A stretch of DNA of 64,000 bases from Herbidospora galbida (GTDB lineage Bacteria; Actinomycetota; Actinomycetes; Streptosporangiales; Streptosporangiaceae): assembly GCF_005233835.1 (NCBI RefSeq), contig NZ_SZQA01000001.1, positions 372,001-436,000 of the forward strand. Direction: 5' to 3'. The notes beneath the pieces were generated by a model. That model did no database searches. It had not been told where the DNA came from and saw only the letters and a list, made by a program, of their open reading frames with translations. Shown one piece after another: positions 24,261-31,979 of the stretch (within the stretch, counting starts at the first letter, position 1; the number at the start of each line of letters is the position of its first letter). Position numbers and translations under genes: made by a program.

Positions 24261-25833
24261 GGACGTTGACCAGCCAGAGGGCGTTCGACTGCAGGTTGGT
24301 CACCGACTTGGCGGCGACCAGGATCTGCGCCGGCTGGATCAGCGGCATGATCGGGCCGCCCTCGTTCATCTTGTGCTGGATGTCGACGTACAGCGCCGAG
24401 CGGGCGGCGTCGTCGACGGTGGTGCGGGCCTTGCCGCCCAGCTCCTCCAGCTCGGGGGCGCTGCCCTCGGCCCATCCGGCGCGCAGGCCCACGAGCTGGC
24501 CCGGGAGGAAGTTGAGGTAGTTGCTGGGGTCGGGGAAGTCGGGGCCCCACTGCCACAGGCCCAGTTCCTCGGTGCCGCCGCGGTAGGACTCCAGCGCGGT
24601 CTGCACCGACGCAGGGGCCAGCTCCACGTTGATGCCGACCTCCTTGAGGTTGGCCTGGACGCGGGCGGCGAGGTCGCCGAAGTTGAGGCCGTTGACCTGC
24701 ACGTCGCTCGGGTAGTTCAGCTTGACGGTCGGGTTCTGCAGGCCCGACTCGGCCAGCGCGGCCTTGGCCTTGGCGACGTCGCGCTTGATGCCGTCGCCGG
24801 CCGGGAGCGCGCCGAGGAAGACCGACGGCACGATGCCGGGCGCCTGCACGGCTCCCTCACCGGCCAGGTCGACCAGTCCCTGGTAGTCGATGCCGTAGCG
24901 CACCGCCTCCTGGAACTTCGGGTTCGAGGAGATCTTGGAGATCTCCGGGTTGTTGTTGGTGAACAGGAAGAACACGTTCGGCGAGGCGCCGTTCACGACC
25001 TGGAGGTCGCCCATGTTCTTGGCCTGCTCGGGCGACAGGTCCACCGCGATCTGCGACTCGCCCTTCTGGACGTTGAGCCGCTGCACGTTGGCCTGCGTGT
25101 TGCGGACGACGACCTTGGAGTAGGCGGGCTTGGTGCCCCAGTAGTTCTCGTTCAGCTTCAGCACGACCTGCGAGGTGGTGCTGTAGCTCTCCAGGACGTA
25201 CGGCCCGCTGCCCAGCGACTGCTTGTTGAAGAACGCCTCGGCGGTGTCGGTCTTGTCGGCGTCCTCGGCGTCGCTGGCGCCGTTCTTCTTGGCCACGGCC
25301 GAGTTGACGATGCCCAGCGCGGGGTTGGGCAGGATGAACGGGATGGCGGTGTTGGGCTCCTCGCTGGCGATCTCGACGGTGGTCGCGTCGGGCGCGGTGA
25401 CCGTGAGGCCCGCCATCAGGAACGACGGGTTGCCCTTGACGTTCTTCACGCGGTTGAGCGAGAAGACGACGTCGGCCGAGGTGACCGGGGTGCCGTCGGA
25501 GAACTTCGCCTCGGGGCGCAGCTTGAACGTGAAGGTCTTGGCGTCGTCGGAGGCGGTGTACGACGCCGCGAGCGCCGGGACCGGCTTGGTGACGTCGCCG
25601 CCCTTGAAGGTGAGCAGCGTGTCGTAGATCGTCTGGTCGATCAGCAACCCCGAGGGCTCGAACATGCGGGCCGGGTCGGTGGTCTTGAGCTGGAACGCGG
25701 TGTCGATGACGAGGGTCTTCCCGCCCTGCCCGCCGGGCGAGGACGGGGCGGCGGTGTTGCCACCGCCGCAGGCGGCGAGCAGGCTCAGCGCCACTGCGGC
25801 GGTGAGCGCACCGGCAGACCGGCGGATCTTCAT
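24247..25833 (-). CDS. Peptide-type ABC solute-binding lipoprotein (SBP_bac_5)
   Basis: The 528-residue protein starts with a lipoprotein signal (MKIRRSAGAL, hydrophobic core, LSLLAAC lipobox). The mature part has the SBP_bac_5 features (TFTFKLRPEAKFSDGTPVTS, VVFSLNRV, YGIDYQGLVD). ATG at 25833 is chosen because GGAG stands seven bases upstream; a TTG at 25845 would lengthen the leader. It heads the second importer operon, and its promoter and operator lie in 25928-25987. Confidence 0.93.
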   Translation of the reverse strand: MKIRRSAGALTAAVALSLLAACGGGNTAAPSSPGGQGGKTLVIDTAFQLKTTDPARMFEPSGLLIDQTIYDTLLTFKGGDVTKPVPALAASYTASDDAKTFTFKLRPEAKFSDGTPVTSADVVFSLNRVKNVKGNPSFLMAGLTVTAPDATTVEIASEEPNTAIPFILPNPALGIVNSAVAKKNGASDAEDADKTDTAEAFFNKQSLGSGPYVLESYSTTSQVVLKLNENYWGTKPAYSKVVVRNTQANVQRLNVQKGESQIAVDLSPEQAKNMGDLQVVNGASPNVFFLFTNNNPEISKISSNPKFQEAVRYGIDYQGLVDLAGEGAVQAPGIVPSVFLGALPAGDGIKRDVAKAKAALAESGLQNPTVKLNYPSDVQVNGLNFGDLAARVQANLKEVGINVELAPASVQTALESYRGGTEELGLWQWGPDFPDPSNYLNFLPGQLVGLRAGWAEGSAPELEELGGKARTTVDDAARSALYVDIQHKMNEGGPIMPLIQPAQILVAAKSVTNLQSNALWLVNVRELG

Positions 25834-25927
25834 GAGGGACTCCAAGGCCGGGCTATGGGGGCCCGCTCAGACATATGGGGCGATGTCATGACTCTCCTGT
25901 GCGGCAGCGGCGCGAGGCCGCAACCCG

Positions 25928-25948
25928 ACGTGCAGCCTTACTGCACGT
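25928..25948. promoter_or_regulatory. Inverted-repeat operator before the second ABC operon
   Basis: Perfect 8-bp inverted repeat: ACGTGCAG, spacer CCTTA, CTGCACGT. It lies just downstream of the predicted leftward -10, where a bound protein would block transcription. The same half-site recurs in front of the divergent XRE-cupin gene at 26076, so that protein is the likely ligand. Confidence 0.6.
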
Positions 25949-25957
25949 TGACCGCGC

Positions 25958-25987
25958 ACGCTAGGCCGTCGGCCGGGACCCCGTCAA
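25958..25987 (-). promoter_or_regulatory. Predicted promoter of the second ABC operon
   Basis: On the minus strand TTGACG (25987-25982) and TAGCGT (25963-25958) are separated by 18 bases, a fair sigma-70-like match. It would start transcription about 110 bases before the solute-binding protein ATG, immediately upstream of the inverted repeat at 25928-25948. Confidence 0.4.
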
Positions 25988-26024
25988 GACCGATTACCGG
26001 GAACGACCTGCTCACAACTGTCTG

Positions 26025-26054
26025 TTGACGGCGCATGCCGACACCCCTACGGTG
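26025..26054 (+). promoter_or_regulatory. Predicted promoter of the XRE-cupin gene
   Basis: TTGACG at 26025-26030 and TACGGT at 26049-26054 with an 18-base spacer point toward the XRE-cupin gene. The second operator half-site (26076-26088) lies about 15 bases after the expected start of transcription, consistent with autoregulation. Confidence 0.4.
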
Positions 26055-26075
26055 TCGCCCACGCGTGTAGTTAAC

Positions 26076-26088
26076 CTGCACGTGACAG
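26076..26088. promoter_or_regulatory. Second operator half-site before XRE-cupin gene
   Basis: The bases CTGCACGTGACAG repeat the CTGCACGT arm of the inverted repeat at 25928-25948 and form a weak palindrome by themselves (CTG, CACGTG core, CAG). This places one site at each of the two divergent promoters. Confidence 0.45.
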
Positions 26089-26113
26089 TGCGATGGTAGG
26101 AAGGACGGCGCGG

Positions 26114-26650
26114 GTGATCGGAGATCGCTTGCACGAACTGCGCACCGAACGGGGGATGAGCCTGCGCGCCCTGGCCGAGCAGGCCGGCGTCTCACCGACG
26201 TTGCTCAGTCAGATCGAGCGGGGCGTCACCGAGCCCAGCCTGTCGACCCTGCGCCGCCTGGCCGGGGTGTTCGGCGCGTCCATCGCCTCGCTGTTCGAAG
26301 ATCCCGCCGCGCCCGCGGTGTGGATCAGCCGGCCCGGTGAGCGCACCACCCTCGGCGCGCCCAACGGCCAGATCCGCTACGAGCGCCTGACCCCCGGCAA
26401 CGGGCAGCTCGAGGTGCTGCACGCCGTGCTGGCGCCCGGCGAGGTCTCCAGCGACGAGCTGTGGAGCCATCCGTCCTTGGAGTGCGTGTACGTGGTGTCC
26501 GGCACGCTGACCGTCCAGGTCGAGCGGTCGGCCTACACGGTCACCGCGGGCGAGAGCCTGACGCTCGACTCCAACCGCCCGCACCGCTACCTGAACACCT
26601 CCGACACCGAGACGGAGATCGTTCTGGCCATAAACCCCCCGACACCGTGA
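26114..26650 (+). CDS. XRE-family regulator with C-terminal cupin (second)
   Basis: The 178-residue protein has an XRE helix-turn-helix at about residues 3-58 (LHELRTERGMSLRALAEQAG, TLLSQIERG) and a cupin_2 domain in the second half (ECVYVVSGTLTVQVE, NRPHRYLN). GTG at 26114 is preferred since AGGAAGGA stands nine bases upstream; an ATG at 26093 lacks a ribosome site. It is divergent from the second ABC operon, shares operator half-sites with it, and is probably its ligand-responsive repressor. The downstream TIGR04076 and LLM genes follow closely and may share its transcript. Confidence 0.87.
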   Translation: MIGDRLHELRTERGMSLRALAEQAGVSPTLLSQIERGVTEPSLSTLRRLAGVFGASIASLFEDPAAPAVWISRPGERTTLGAPNGQIRYERLTPGNGQLEVLHAVLAPGEVSSDELWSHPSLECVYVVSGTLTVQVERSAYTVTAGESLTLDSNRPHRYLNTSDTETEIVLAINPPTP

Positions 26651-26664
26651 AGGAGACCGGCCCG

Positions 26665-26985
26665 ATGGACGACACAGACATGGAGCTCTACGACCTACGG
26701 GTGACGGTCGAACGCATCGAGGGCCGGTCGGTCTGCGGCATGAACGTCGGCGACCACTTCGACCTGACGCACAGCGCCCACCTGAAGCTGCCCGAGGGGC
26801 AGCACTTCTGCGTGTACGCCCTGGCCTCCGTGCTCCCGTTCCTGGCGGCCAAGCAGCGCGACCTGGCGGCGGGCGACTGGCTGGCCCAGGACACCCAGTT
26901 CGCCTGCCCCGACCCGGAGGAGCGCCTGATCATGCAGGTCTCCCGCACCTGCCGCCGCCGGATGAACTCGGCGGATCTGACGTGA
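26665..26985 (+). CDS. TIGR04076 family protein
   Basis: The 106-residue protein matches the TIGR04076 pattern: an N-terminal LRVTVERIEG strand pair, a CGMNVGDHFDL segment, FCVYALASVLPFLAAKQR, and a C-terminal cysteine-containing strand (CPDPEERLIMQVSRT). The biochemical role of this family is not established. AGGAG lies upstream of the ATG. The stop overlaps the GTG of the LLM oxidoreductase, so the two are coupled and may act together in redox processing of the imported compound. Confidence 0.75.
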   Translation: MDDTDMELYDLRVTVERIEGRSVCGMNVGDHFDLTHSAHLKLPEGQHFCVYALASVLPFLAAKQRDLAAGDWLAQDTQFACPDPEERLIMQVSRTCRRRMNSADLT

Positions 26986-27986
26986 CCACCGTCGAGATCG
27001 GGCTCGGCCTGCAGAGCGACAAGGGCGCGGGCGACTACGCGGAACTGGCGCGCAGCGCCGAGGCGCACGGCTTCGACGTGCTGACCGTCTTCGGCGACCT
27101 CATGTACCAGCCGCCGATCTTCCCGCTGCTGGAGATGGCCGCCGCCACCGAGCGGGTGCGCCTGGGCGTGGCCTGCCTCAACCCCTACTCCCTGGCTCCC
27201 TACGAGATCGCGGGCCAGATCGCCGCGCTCGACCTGGCCTCGCGCGGCCGCGCCTACCTGGGCCTGGCAAGAGGAACCTGGCTGGGCGCGGTCGGCATCG
27301 ACCAGCAGCGCCCGCTGACCACCCTGGAGGAGTCGGCGCAGGTCGTCTACCGGCTGCTGCGCGGCGACGCCGAAGGGTACGAGGGCAGGGTGTTCCGGCT
27401 GGCCCCGGGCACCACGCTGCGCTACCCCGTGCACCGTCCCGATCCGCCGCTGCTGCTCGGCGCGTGGGGCGCCAAGGGCGCGGCGCTGGCCGGGCGCATC
27501 GCCGACGAGATAAAGGTGGGCGGCAGCGCCAACCCGTCGATGGTGAAGGTCATCCGCGAGCGGCTGCGGCCCGGCGCGGAGGCCGCCGGACGGAACGCCG
27601 AGGACGTCGGGATCGTGCTCGGCGCGGTCACCGTCGTCGACACCGACGGCGCGGCGGCGCGGGCCCGGGCACGGGCGGAGGTGGCCATGTACCTCGCGGT
27701 CGTGGCCGAGCTCGACCCCACCCTGGAGATCCCCGCCGACCTGGTGGCCCGGGTGAAGGAGCTGGTCGACGCCGGGCGGCACGAGGAGGCGGGCCGGCTC
27801 ATCCCCGGCGACCTGCTCGACCTGTTCGCGTTCGCGGGCACCCCCGACCACGTCGCCGCACAGGCGCAGGCGCTCATCGACGCGGGGGTGCGCCGGGTCG
27901 AGTTCGGCACCCCCCACGGGCTGAGCGACCGGCGCGGCGTGGAACTCCTGGGGTCGGCGGTGCTGCCGGGGCTGCGGCGCTCCTAG
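26982..27986 (+). CDS. LLM-class (F420-type) flavin-dependent oxidoreductase
   Basis: The 334-residue protein has the luciferase-like barrel with YAELARSAEAHGFDVLTVFG, GVACLNPYSLAPYEIAGQ and GRAYLGLARGT motifs, and a C-terminal GTPDHVAAQAQALIDAGVRR region. It is related to, but clearly divergent from, the LLM protein at 15742-16731. GTG at 26982 overlaps the TIGR04076 stop. It converges on the Lrp gene, whose stop shares the CTAG bases with its own. Confidence 0.88.
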   Translation: MTTVEIGLGLQSDKGAGDYAELARSAEAHGFDVLTVFGDLMYQPPIFPLLEMAAATERVRLGVACLNPYSLAPYEIAGQIAALDLASRGRAYLGLARGTWLGAVGIDQQRPLTTLEESAQVVYRLLRGDAEGYEGRVFRLAPGTTLRYPVHRPDPPLLLGAWGAKGAALAGRIADEIKVGGSANPSMVKVIRERLRPGAEAAGRNAEDVGIVLGAVTVVDTDGAAARARARAEVAMYLAVVAELDPTLEIPADLVARVKELVDAGRHEEAGRLIPGDLLDLFAFAGTPDHVAAQAQALIDAGVRRVEFGTPHGLSDRRGVELLGSAVLPGLRRS

Positions 27987-28432
27987 GCGGGCCTGGTGCG
28001 GGGCGGGGTGACGGAGTGCCACGGGAGCGGGGTCGACAGCACCATCGTGCTCGACGGCTGGCCGTAGGGCGCGAGCCGGTCGATGACGTGCTCGAAGGCG
28101 TCCATCGTCTCGGCGGCCACCTTGAGGATGCAGCAGGCGTCGCCGGTGATGCGGTGGATCTCCAGCACCTCCGGCCATTCGGCCACCGCCGGGTCGCGCA
28201 GCATGCAGCGGGGCCCGTAGCACGACATCCGGATGATCGCCATCACCGGCCAGCCGGTCCGGGTCAGGTCGACCCGGGCGTGGTAGCCCGAGATCACGCC
28301 GGTCTCCTCCAGCCGCCGCACCCGCTCGGCCACGGCGGGCGGCGACAGGTGCACCCGGCGGGACAGCTCGCTGAAGGACAGCCGCGCGTCGACCTGCAAC
28401 TCGCGCAGCAGCGCCCAATCCATATCGTCCAT
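27983..28432 (-). CDS. Lrp/AsnC-family regulator, likely controls kynurenine operon
   Basis: The 149-residue protein has an N-terminal HTH_AsnC (residues about 4-60; LLRELQVDARLSFSELSRRV, then SPPAVAERVRRLEETGVISG) and a RAM ligand-binding domain (about 70-140; ITGDACCILKVAAETMDAFE). ATG at 28432 has AAGG five bases upstream. It is divergent from the tryptophan-degrading operon with about 118 bases between starts. Lrp/AsnC proteins of such operons (for example KynR of other bacteria) respond to kynurenine or a related amino acid; assigning this role is inference. Confidence 0.88.
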   Translation of the reverse strand: MDDMDWALLRELQVDARLSFSELSRRVHLSPPAVAERVRRLEETGVISGYHARVDLTRTGWPVMAIIRMSCYGPRCMLRDPAVAEWPEVLEIHRITGDACCILKVAAETMDAFEHVIDRLAPYGQPSSTMVLSTPLPWHSVTPPRTRPA

Positions 28433-28550
28433 GGCGACCTTCGGTTCATAAAGCGGTTGAGCGGTTTGGCCGTGAAACAACAGGCCAAGGGCGCATCGTA
28501 CCGTTAAGCGCTCCTTCTAAACATATGACCGATTGGTGGAGCATGAAGTT
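28433..28550. promoter_or_regulatory. Divergent control region between Lrp gene and kynA
   Basis: This 118-base gap must hold both promoters and any Lrp site. It has three CGGTT repeats near the Lrp end and a GGCC pair flanking a GTGAAACAACA stretch. I find no strong -35/-10 pair. The exact operator is not resolved. Confidence 0.4.
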
Positions 28551-29408
28551 GTGGAGAGCACGAACAGCACGCGCGCGGCCAGGGCCGCCGCCAACGGCGG
28601 GAACCCCACCCTGGAGTTCTCCGACGGTCTGCCGTACGACGTCTACGTGCACGCCGAGACCCTGCACTCGCTGCAGCAGACCATCAGCAAAGATCCCGGC
28701 GAGATGTCCTTCCTCATGGTCAGCCAGATCATGGAGCTCTACTTCGGCCTGACCTCCTTCGAACTGCGCGAGGCCCAGCGGCTGCTGCGTGAGGACGACG
28801 TCTGGGGCGCGCTCGCCCCGCTGAAGCGCGCCGCCCTCGACATCCAGGGCCTCAACGCCGCCTGGCGCGGGCTCGACTGGATGACCCCGGCCGACTTCAA
28901 CCGCTTCCGCGACCAGCTCGGCGAGGCCTCGGGCTTCCAGTCCGCCATGTACCGGCACCTGGAATTCCTCCTGGGCCTGCGCAGCGCGACGCTGCTGCGG
29001 CCCTTCCACCGTCAACCCGAGGTGTACGCCGCCCTCCAGGAGACCCTGCGCGCCCCCAGCCTGTGGGACGACGTCATCGCGACGCTCGCCCGGCAGGGCT
29101 TCGACATCCCCCGCGACCTGCTGGACCGCGACGTGACCGTCGAGCACGAGGGCCACCCCGCCGTCGAGGCCGCCTGGGTCGAGATCTACCGGGAGAACAC
29201 CCCCGGCAACCACCTGTGGTCGCTCGGCGAGGCGCTCACCGAGCTCGCCGACGGCTTCTCTGACTGGCGATGGCAGCACCTCAAGGCGGTGCAGCGGACC
29301 ATGGGCGAGAAGTCCGGCAGCGGCGGCTCGGCCGGGGCGAACTGGCTGCGCCGCAGCATGGCCCGCGTGGTCTTCCCCGAAATCTGGTCCGCCAGGACCC
29401 TCGTCTGA
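28551..29408 (+). CDS. kynA: Tryptophan 2,3-dioxygenase homologue (heme), distal His replaced by Ser
   Basis: The 285-residue protein is expected to open the indole ring of tryptophan to N-formylkynurenine. Family signatures are clear: ASGFQSAMYRHLEFLLG (127-142), the heme-ligand region WRWQHLKAVQRTMGEKSG with H243, and GSGGSAG (256-262). The normally invariant HDE...HQ...ELW helix reads GEMSFLMVSQIMELYF, so the distal His (H55 of the Xanthomonas enzyme) is S58, as in IDO. GTG at 28551 follows GGTGGAG; TTG 28533 and GTG 28536 are alternatives. First gene of the operon; it could instead act as another heme-dependent aromatic oxygenase, though the pathway context favours tryptophan. Confidence 0.85.
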   Translation: MESTNSTRAARAAANGGNPTLEFSDGLPYDVYVHAETLHSLQQTISKDPGEMSFLMVSQIMELYFGLTSFELREAQRLLREDDVWGALAPLKRAALDIQGLNAAWRGLDWMTPADFNRFRDQLGEASGFQSAMYRHLEFLLGLRSATLLRPFHRQPEVYAALQETLRAPSLWDDVIATLARQGFDIPRDLLDRDVTVEHEGHPAVEAAWVEIYRENTPGNHLWSLGEALTELADGFSDWRWQHLKAVQRTMGEKSGSGGSAGANWLRRSMARVVFPEIWSARTLV

Positions 29409-29421
29409 GCGGAGCACGACG

Positions 29422-30657
29422 ATGTTCACCGAGGCCGACGCCCTCGAACGCGACGCGGCCGACCCCGGCCACCGCGATCTCTTCCACGTCCCCCCGGCGG
29501 AGGGCGGCCGCTACGCCGAGGCCGCCTACCTGGCCGGCAACTCGCTGGGGCTGCAGCCCAGGGCGACCAGGGGCGACCTGCTCGACGACCTGGACGCCTG
29601 GGCGCGGCTCGGCGTCGAGGGCCATCTCGACGCGGCCCGCCCGTGGCTGCCCTACCACGAGTTCCTGACCGGCACGGCGGCCCGGCTGGTCGGCGCGCGG
29701 CCGGCGGAGACCGTGGTGATGAACTCGCTGACCGTCAACCTGCACCTGCTGATGGTGTCCTTCTACCGGCCGACCGGCACCCGGACGAAGATCGTCATCG
29801 AGGACACGGCCTTCCCGTCCGACAGCTACGCGGTCCGCAGCCAGGCCCGCTTCCACGGCCTCGACCCCGACGCGACGGTGGTCAGGCTCGACCCCGCCGA
29901 CGTGCTCGCCTACCTCGCCCGCGAGGGCCACGAGGTCGCGCTGGTGCTGCTCGGCGGGGTCAACTACCTCACCGGCGAGCTCATGGACATCCCGGCGATC
30001 ACCCGCGCGGGGCACGAGGCCGGCGCGCTGGTCGGCTGGGACCTGGCGCACGCCGCCGGGAACGTCCCGCTGGAGCTGCACGAGTGGGGGCCCGACTTCG
30101 CGGCCTGGTGCTCGTACAAGTACCTGAACTCGGGACCGGGCGCGCTCGGCGGCGTGTTCGTGCACGAGCGGCACCTCGGCGACCCGGCCGTGCAGCGGTT
30201 CGAGGGCTGGTGGAGCACCGAACCGGCCACCCGCTTCGAGATGGCCCCGGTCTCCCGTCCCCCGGCGACGGCCGACGCCTGGCAGGTCTCCAACCCGCCG
30301 ATCTACGCCATGGGCCCGGTCCGCACCTCCCTGGAGATCTTCGACCGGATCGGCATGGCCGACCTGCGCGCCCGCAGCGTGCGCCTCACCGGCTACCTGG
30401 AATCGCTGCTCGACGAGCTCCCGACGACCCTGGTGACCCCGCGCGATCCCGGCCGGAGGGGCAGCCAGCTCTCCCTGCGCATCAGCACCGGCAGCGCCCA
30501 CGAGCTGGCCAAACGGCTGCGCTTCGAGTTCGGCGTCATCACCGACGCCCGGGAGCCCGACATCGTCCGGGCCGCGCCGGTGCCCCTGTACTGCTCCTAC
30601 CACGACTGCTGGCGTCTGGCCGACGCCCTCGCGCACATCCTCGAGGAGGCCCGATGA
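29422..30657 (+). CDS. kynU: Kynureninase
   Basis: The 411-residue PLP enzyme cleaves 3-hydroxykynurenine (or kynurenine) to 3-hydroxyanthranilate and alanine. Residues seen: YLAGNSLGL near the start, MNSLTVNLH phosphate loop region, D207 and H210 in GWDLAHAAGN, and the PLP lysine K233 in CSYKYLNSGPG, followed by the kynureninase FEGWWST motif. Length is normal. It is 13 bases after kynA, and its stop overlaps the next ATG (ATGA). Confidence 0.95.
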   Translation: MFTEADALERDAADPGHRDLFHVPPAEGGRYAEAAYLAGNSLGLQPRATRGDLLDDLDAWARLGVEGHLDAARPWLPYHEFLTGTAARLVGARPAETVVMNSLTVNLHLLMVSFYRPTGTRTKIVIEDTAFPSDSYAVRSQARFHGLDPDATVVRLDPADVLAYLAREGHEVALVLLGGVNYLTGELMDIPAITRAGHEAGALVGWDLAHAAGNVPLELHEWGPDFAAWCSYKYLNSGPGALGGVFVHERHLGDPAVQRFEGWWSTEPATRFEMAPVSRPPATADAWQVSNPPIYAMGPVRTSLEIFDRIGMADLRARSVRLTGYLESLLDELPTTLVTPRDPGRRGSQLSLRISTGSAHELAKRLRFEFGVITDAREPDIVRAAPVPLYCSYHDCWRLADALAHILEEAR

Positions 30658-31979
30658 GCGATCCGGACGAGATCGCGGTGGTCGGCGCCGGCTTGGCCGG
30701 TTGCCTGCTCGCCTGTTTCCTGGCCCGGCGCGGCCTGCGGGTCGCCCTGTACGAACGCCGCCCCGACCCCCGGACCGGCGCCGTCGAGCGGGGCCGGTCG
30801 ATCAACCTGGCGCTGTCGGAGCGCGGCCTCGACGCGCTGCGCCGCATCGGCCTGGACAAGCAGGTCATGGCCGACGCGCTGCCGATGCGCGGCCGGGTCA
30901 TCCACCCGGTGCACGGCGAGCTCGACTTCCAGCCCTACAGCCACGACGGGCAGCGGGCGATCAACTCGATCAGCCGTTCGGCCCTCAACAACGCCCTGCT
31001 GACCGCGGCGGCCGAGCAGCCCGGCGTCCGCATCGCCTTCGACCACCGGCTGACCGGCCTCGACCCGCGCACGGGCGAGATGACGTACGAGACCCCGCAG
31101 GGCGTCGTCCAGGAGAAGGCGGCCGTGGTACTCGGGGCCGACGGCGCGGGTTCGGCGGTGCGGGCCCAGCTGCTCGCGCACGCCGGGCTGACCGAGAGCC
31201 TCGACTTCCTCGACTACGGCTACAAGGAGCTGCGCATCCCGGCCCGCGACGGCGAGTTCGCGCTGGCCCCGGACGCCCTGCACATCTGGCCGCGCGGCAC
31301 CTCCATGATGATCGCGCTGCCCAATCCCGACCGCTCCTTCACCTGCACGTTGTTCTGGCCCAACAGCGGCACCAGCAGCTTCGCCTCGATCGGCAGCCCC
31401 GCCGCGATCGAGCGCCACTTCACCGAGCACTACCCCGACCTGATCGAGCTCGCGCCCACCCTCGTCGAGGACTACCGGCACAACCCCGTCGGCCTGCTCG
31501 GCACGGTGCGCTGCACCCCCTGGCACGTCGGCGGGACGGCCGCCCTGATCGGCGACGCCGCGCACGCGATCGTCCCGTTCTACGGCCAGGGCGCCAACTG
31601 CGCCTTCGAGGACGTCGTCGAACTCGACCGCTGCCTCGACGAGACCGCCGGCGACTGGACCCGCGCGCTGCCCCTCTATGAGGAGCGGCGCAGGGACAAC
31701 ACCGAGGCCATCGCGAAGATGGCGCTGGCCAACTTCGTCGAGATGCGCGACAAGGTCGCCTCCCCCGTCTTCCAGCTCCAGAAGAAGGTCGAGCACGCCC
31801 TGGAGCGGGCCCTGCCCGGCCGCTACGTCTCCCGCTACGAGCTGGTCTCCTTCTCGACCGTCCCCTACGCGCAGGTGTGGCGGCGGGTGCGCCGCCAGCA
31901 CCGGGTGGTCGGCGCGGCCGTCGGCGCGGGCGCCCTGCTCGCCGTCGGCGCCCTCCTGAAGGGGAGGCGCGGCGCATGA
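30654..31979 (+). CDS. kmo: Kynurenine 3-monooxygenase
   Basis: The 441-residue flavoprotein hydroxylates kynurenine at C3 using NADPH and oxygen. It has the N-terminal FAD fold GAGLAGCLLA (11-20), the RSINLALSERG substrate-side motif characteristic of KMO, a middle VLGADGAGSAVR motif and the second FAD motif GDAAHAIVPFYGQG. The last 24 residues form a hydrophobic segment ending in basic residues, so it is probably membrane-anchored at the C-terminus like eukaryotic KMO. Overlaps both neighbours by four bases. Confidence 0.94.
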   Translation: MSDPDEIAVVGAGLAGCLLACFLARRGLRVALYERRPDPRTGAVERGRSINLALSERGLDALRRIGLDKQVMADALPMRGRVIHPVHGELDFQPYSHDGQRAINSISRSALNNALLTAAAEQPGVRIAFDHRLTGLDPRTGEMTYETPQGVVQEKAAVVLGADGAGSAVRAQLLAHAGLTESLDFLDYGYKELRIPARDGEFALAPDALHIWPRGTSMMIALPNPDRSFTCTLFWPNSGTSSFASIGSPAAIERHFTEHYPDLIELAPTLVEDYRHNPVGLLGTVRCTPWHVGGTAALIGDAAHAIVPFYGQGANCAFEDVVELDRCLDETAGDWTRALPLYEERRRDNTEAIAKMALANFVEMRDKVASPVFQLQKKVEHALERALPGRYVSRYELVSFSTVPYAQVWRRVRRQHRVVGAAVGAGALLAVGALLKGRRGA

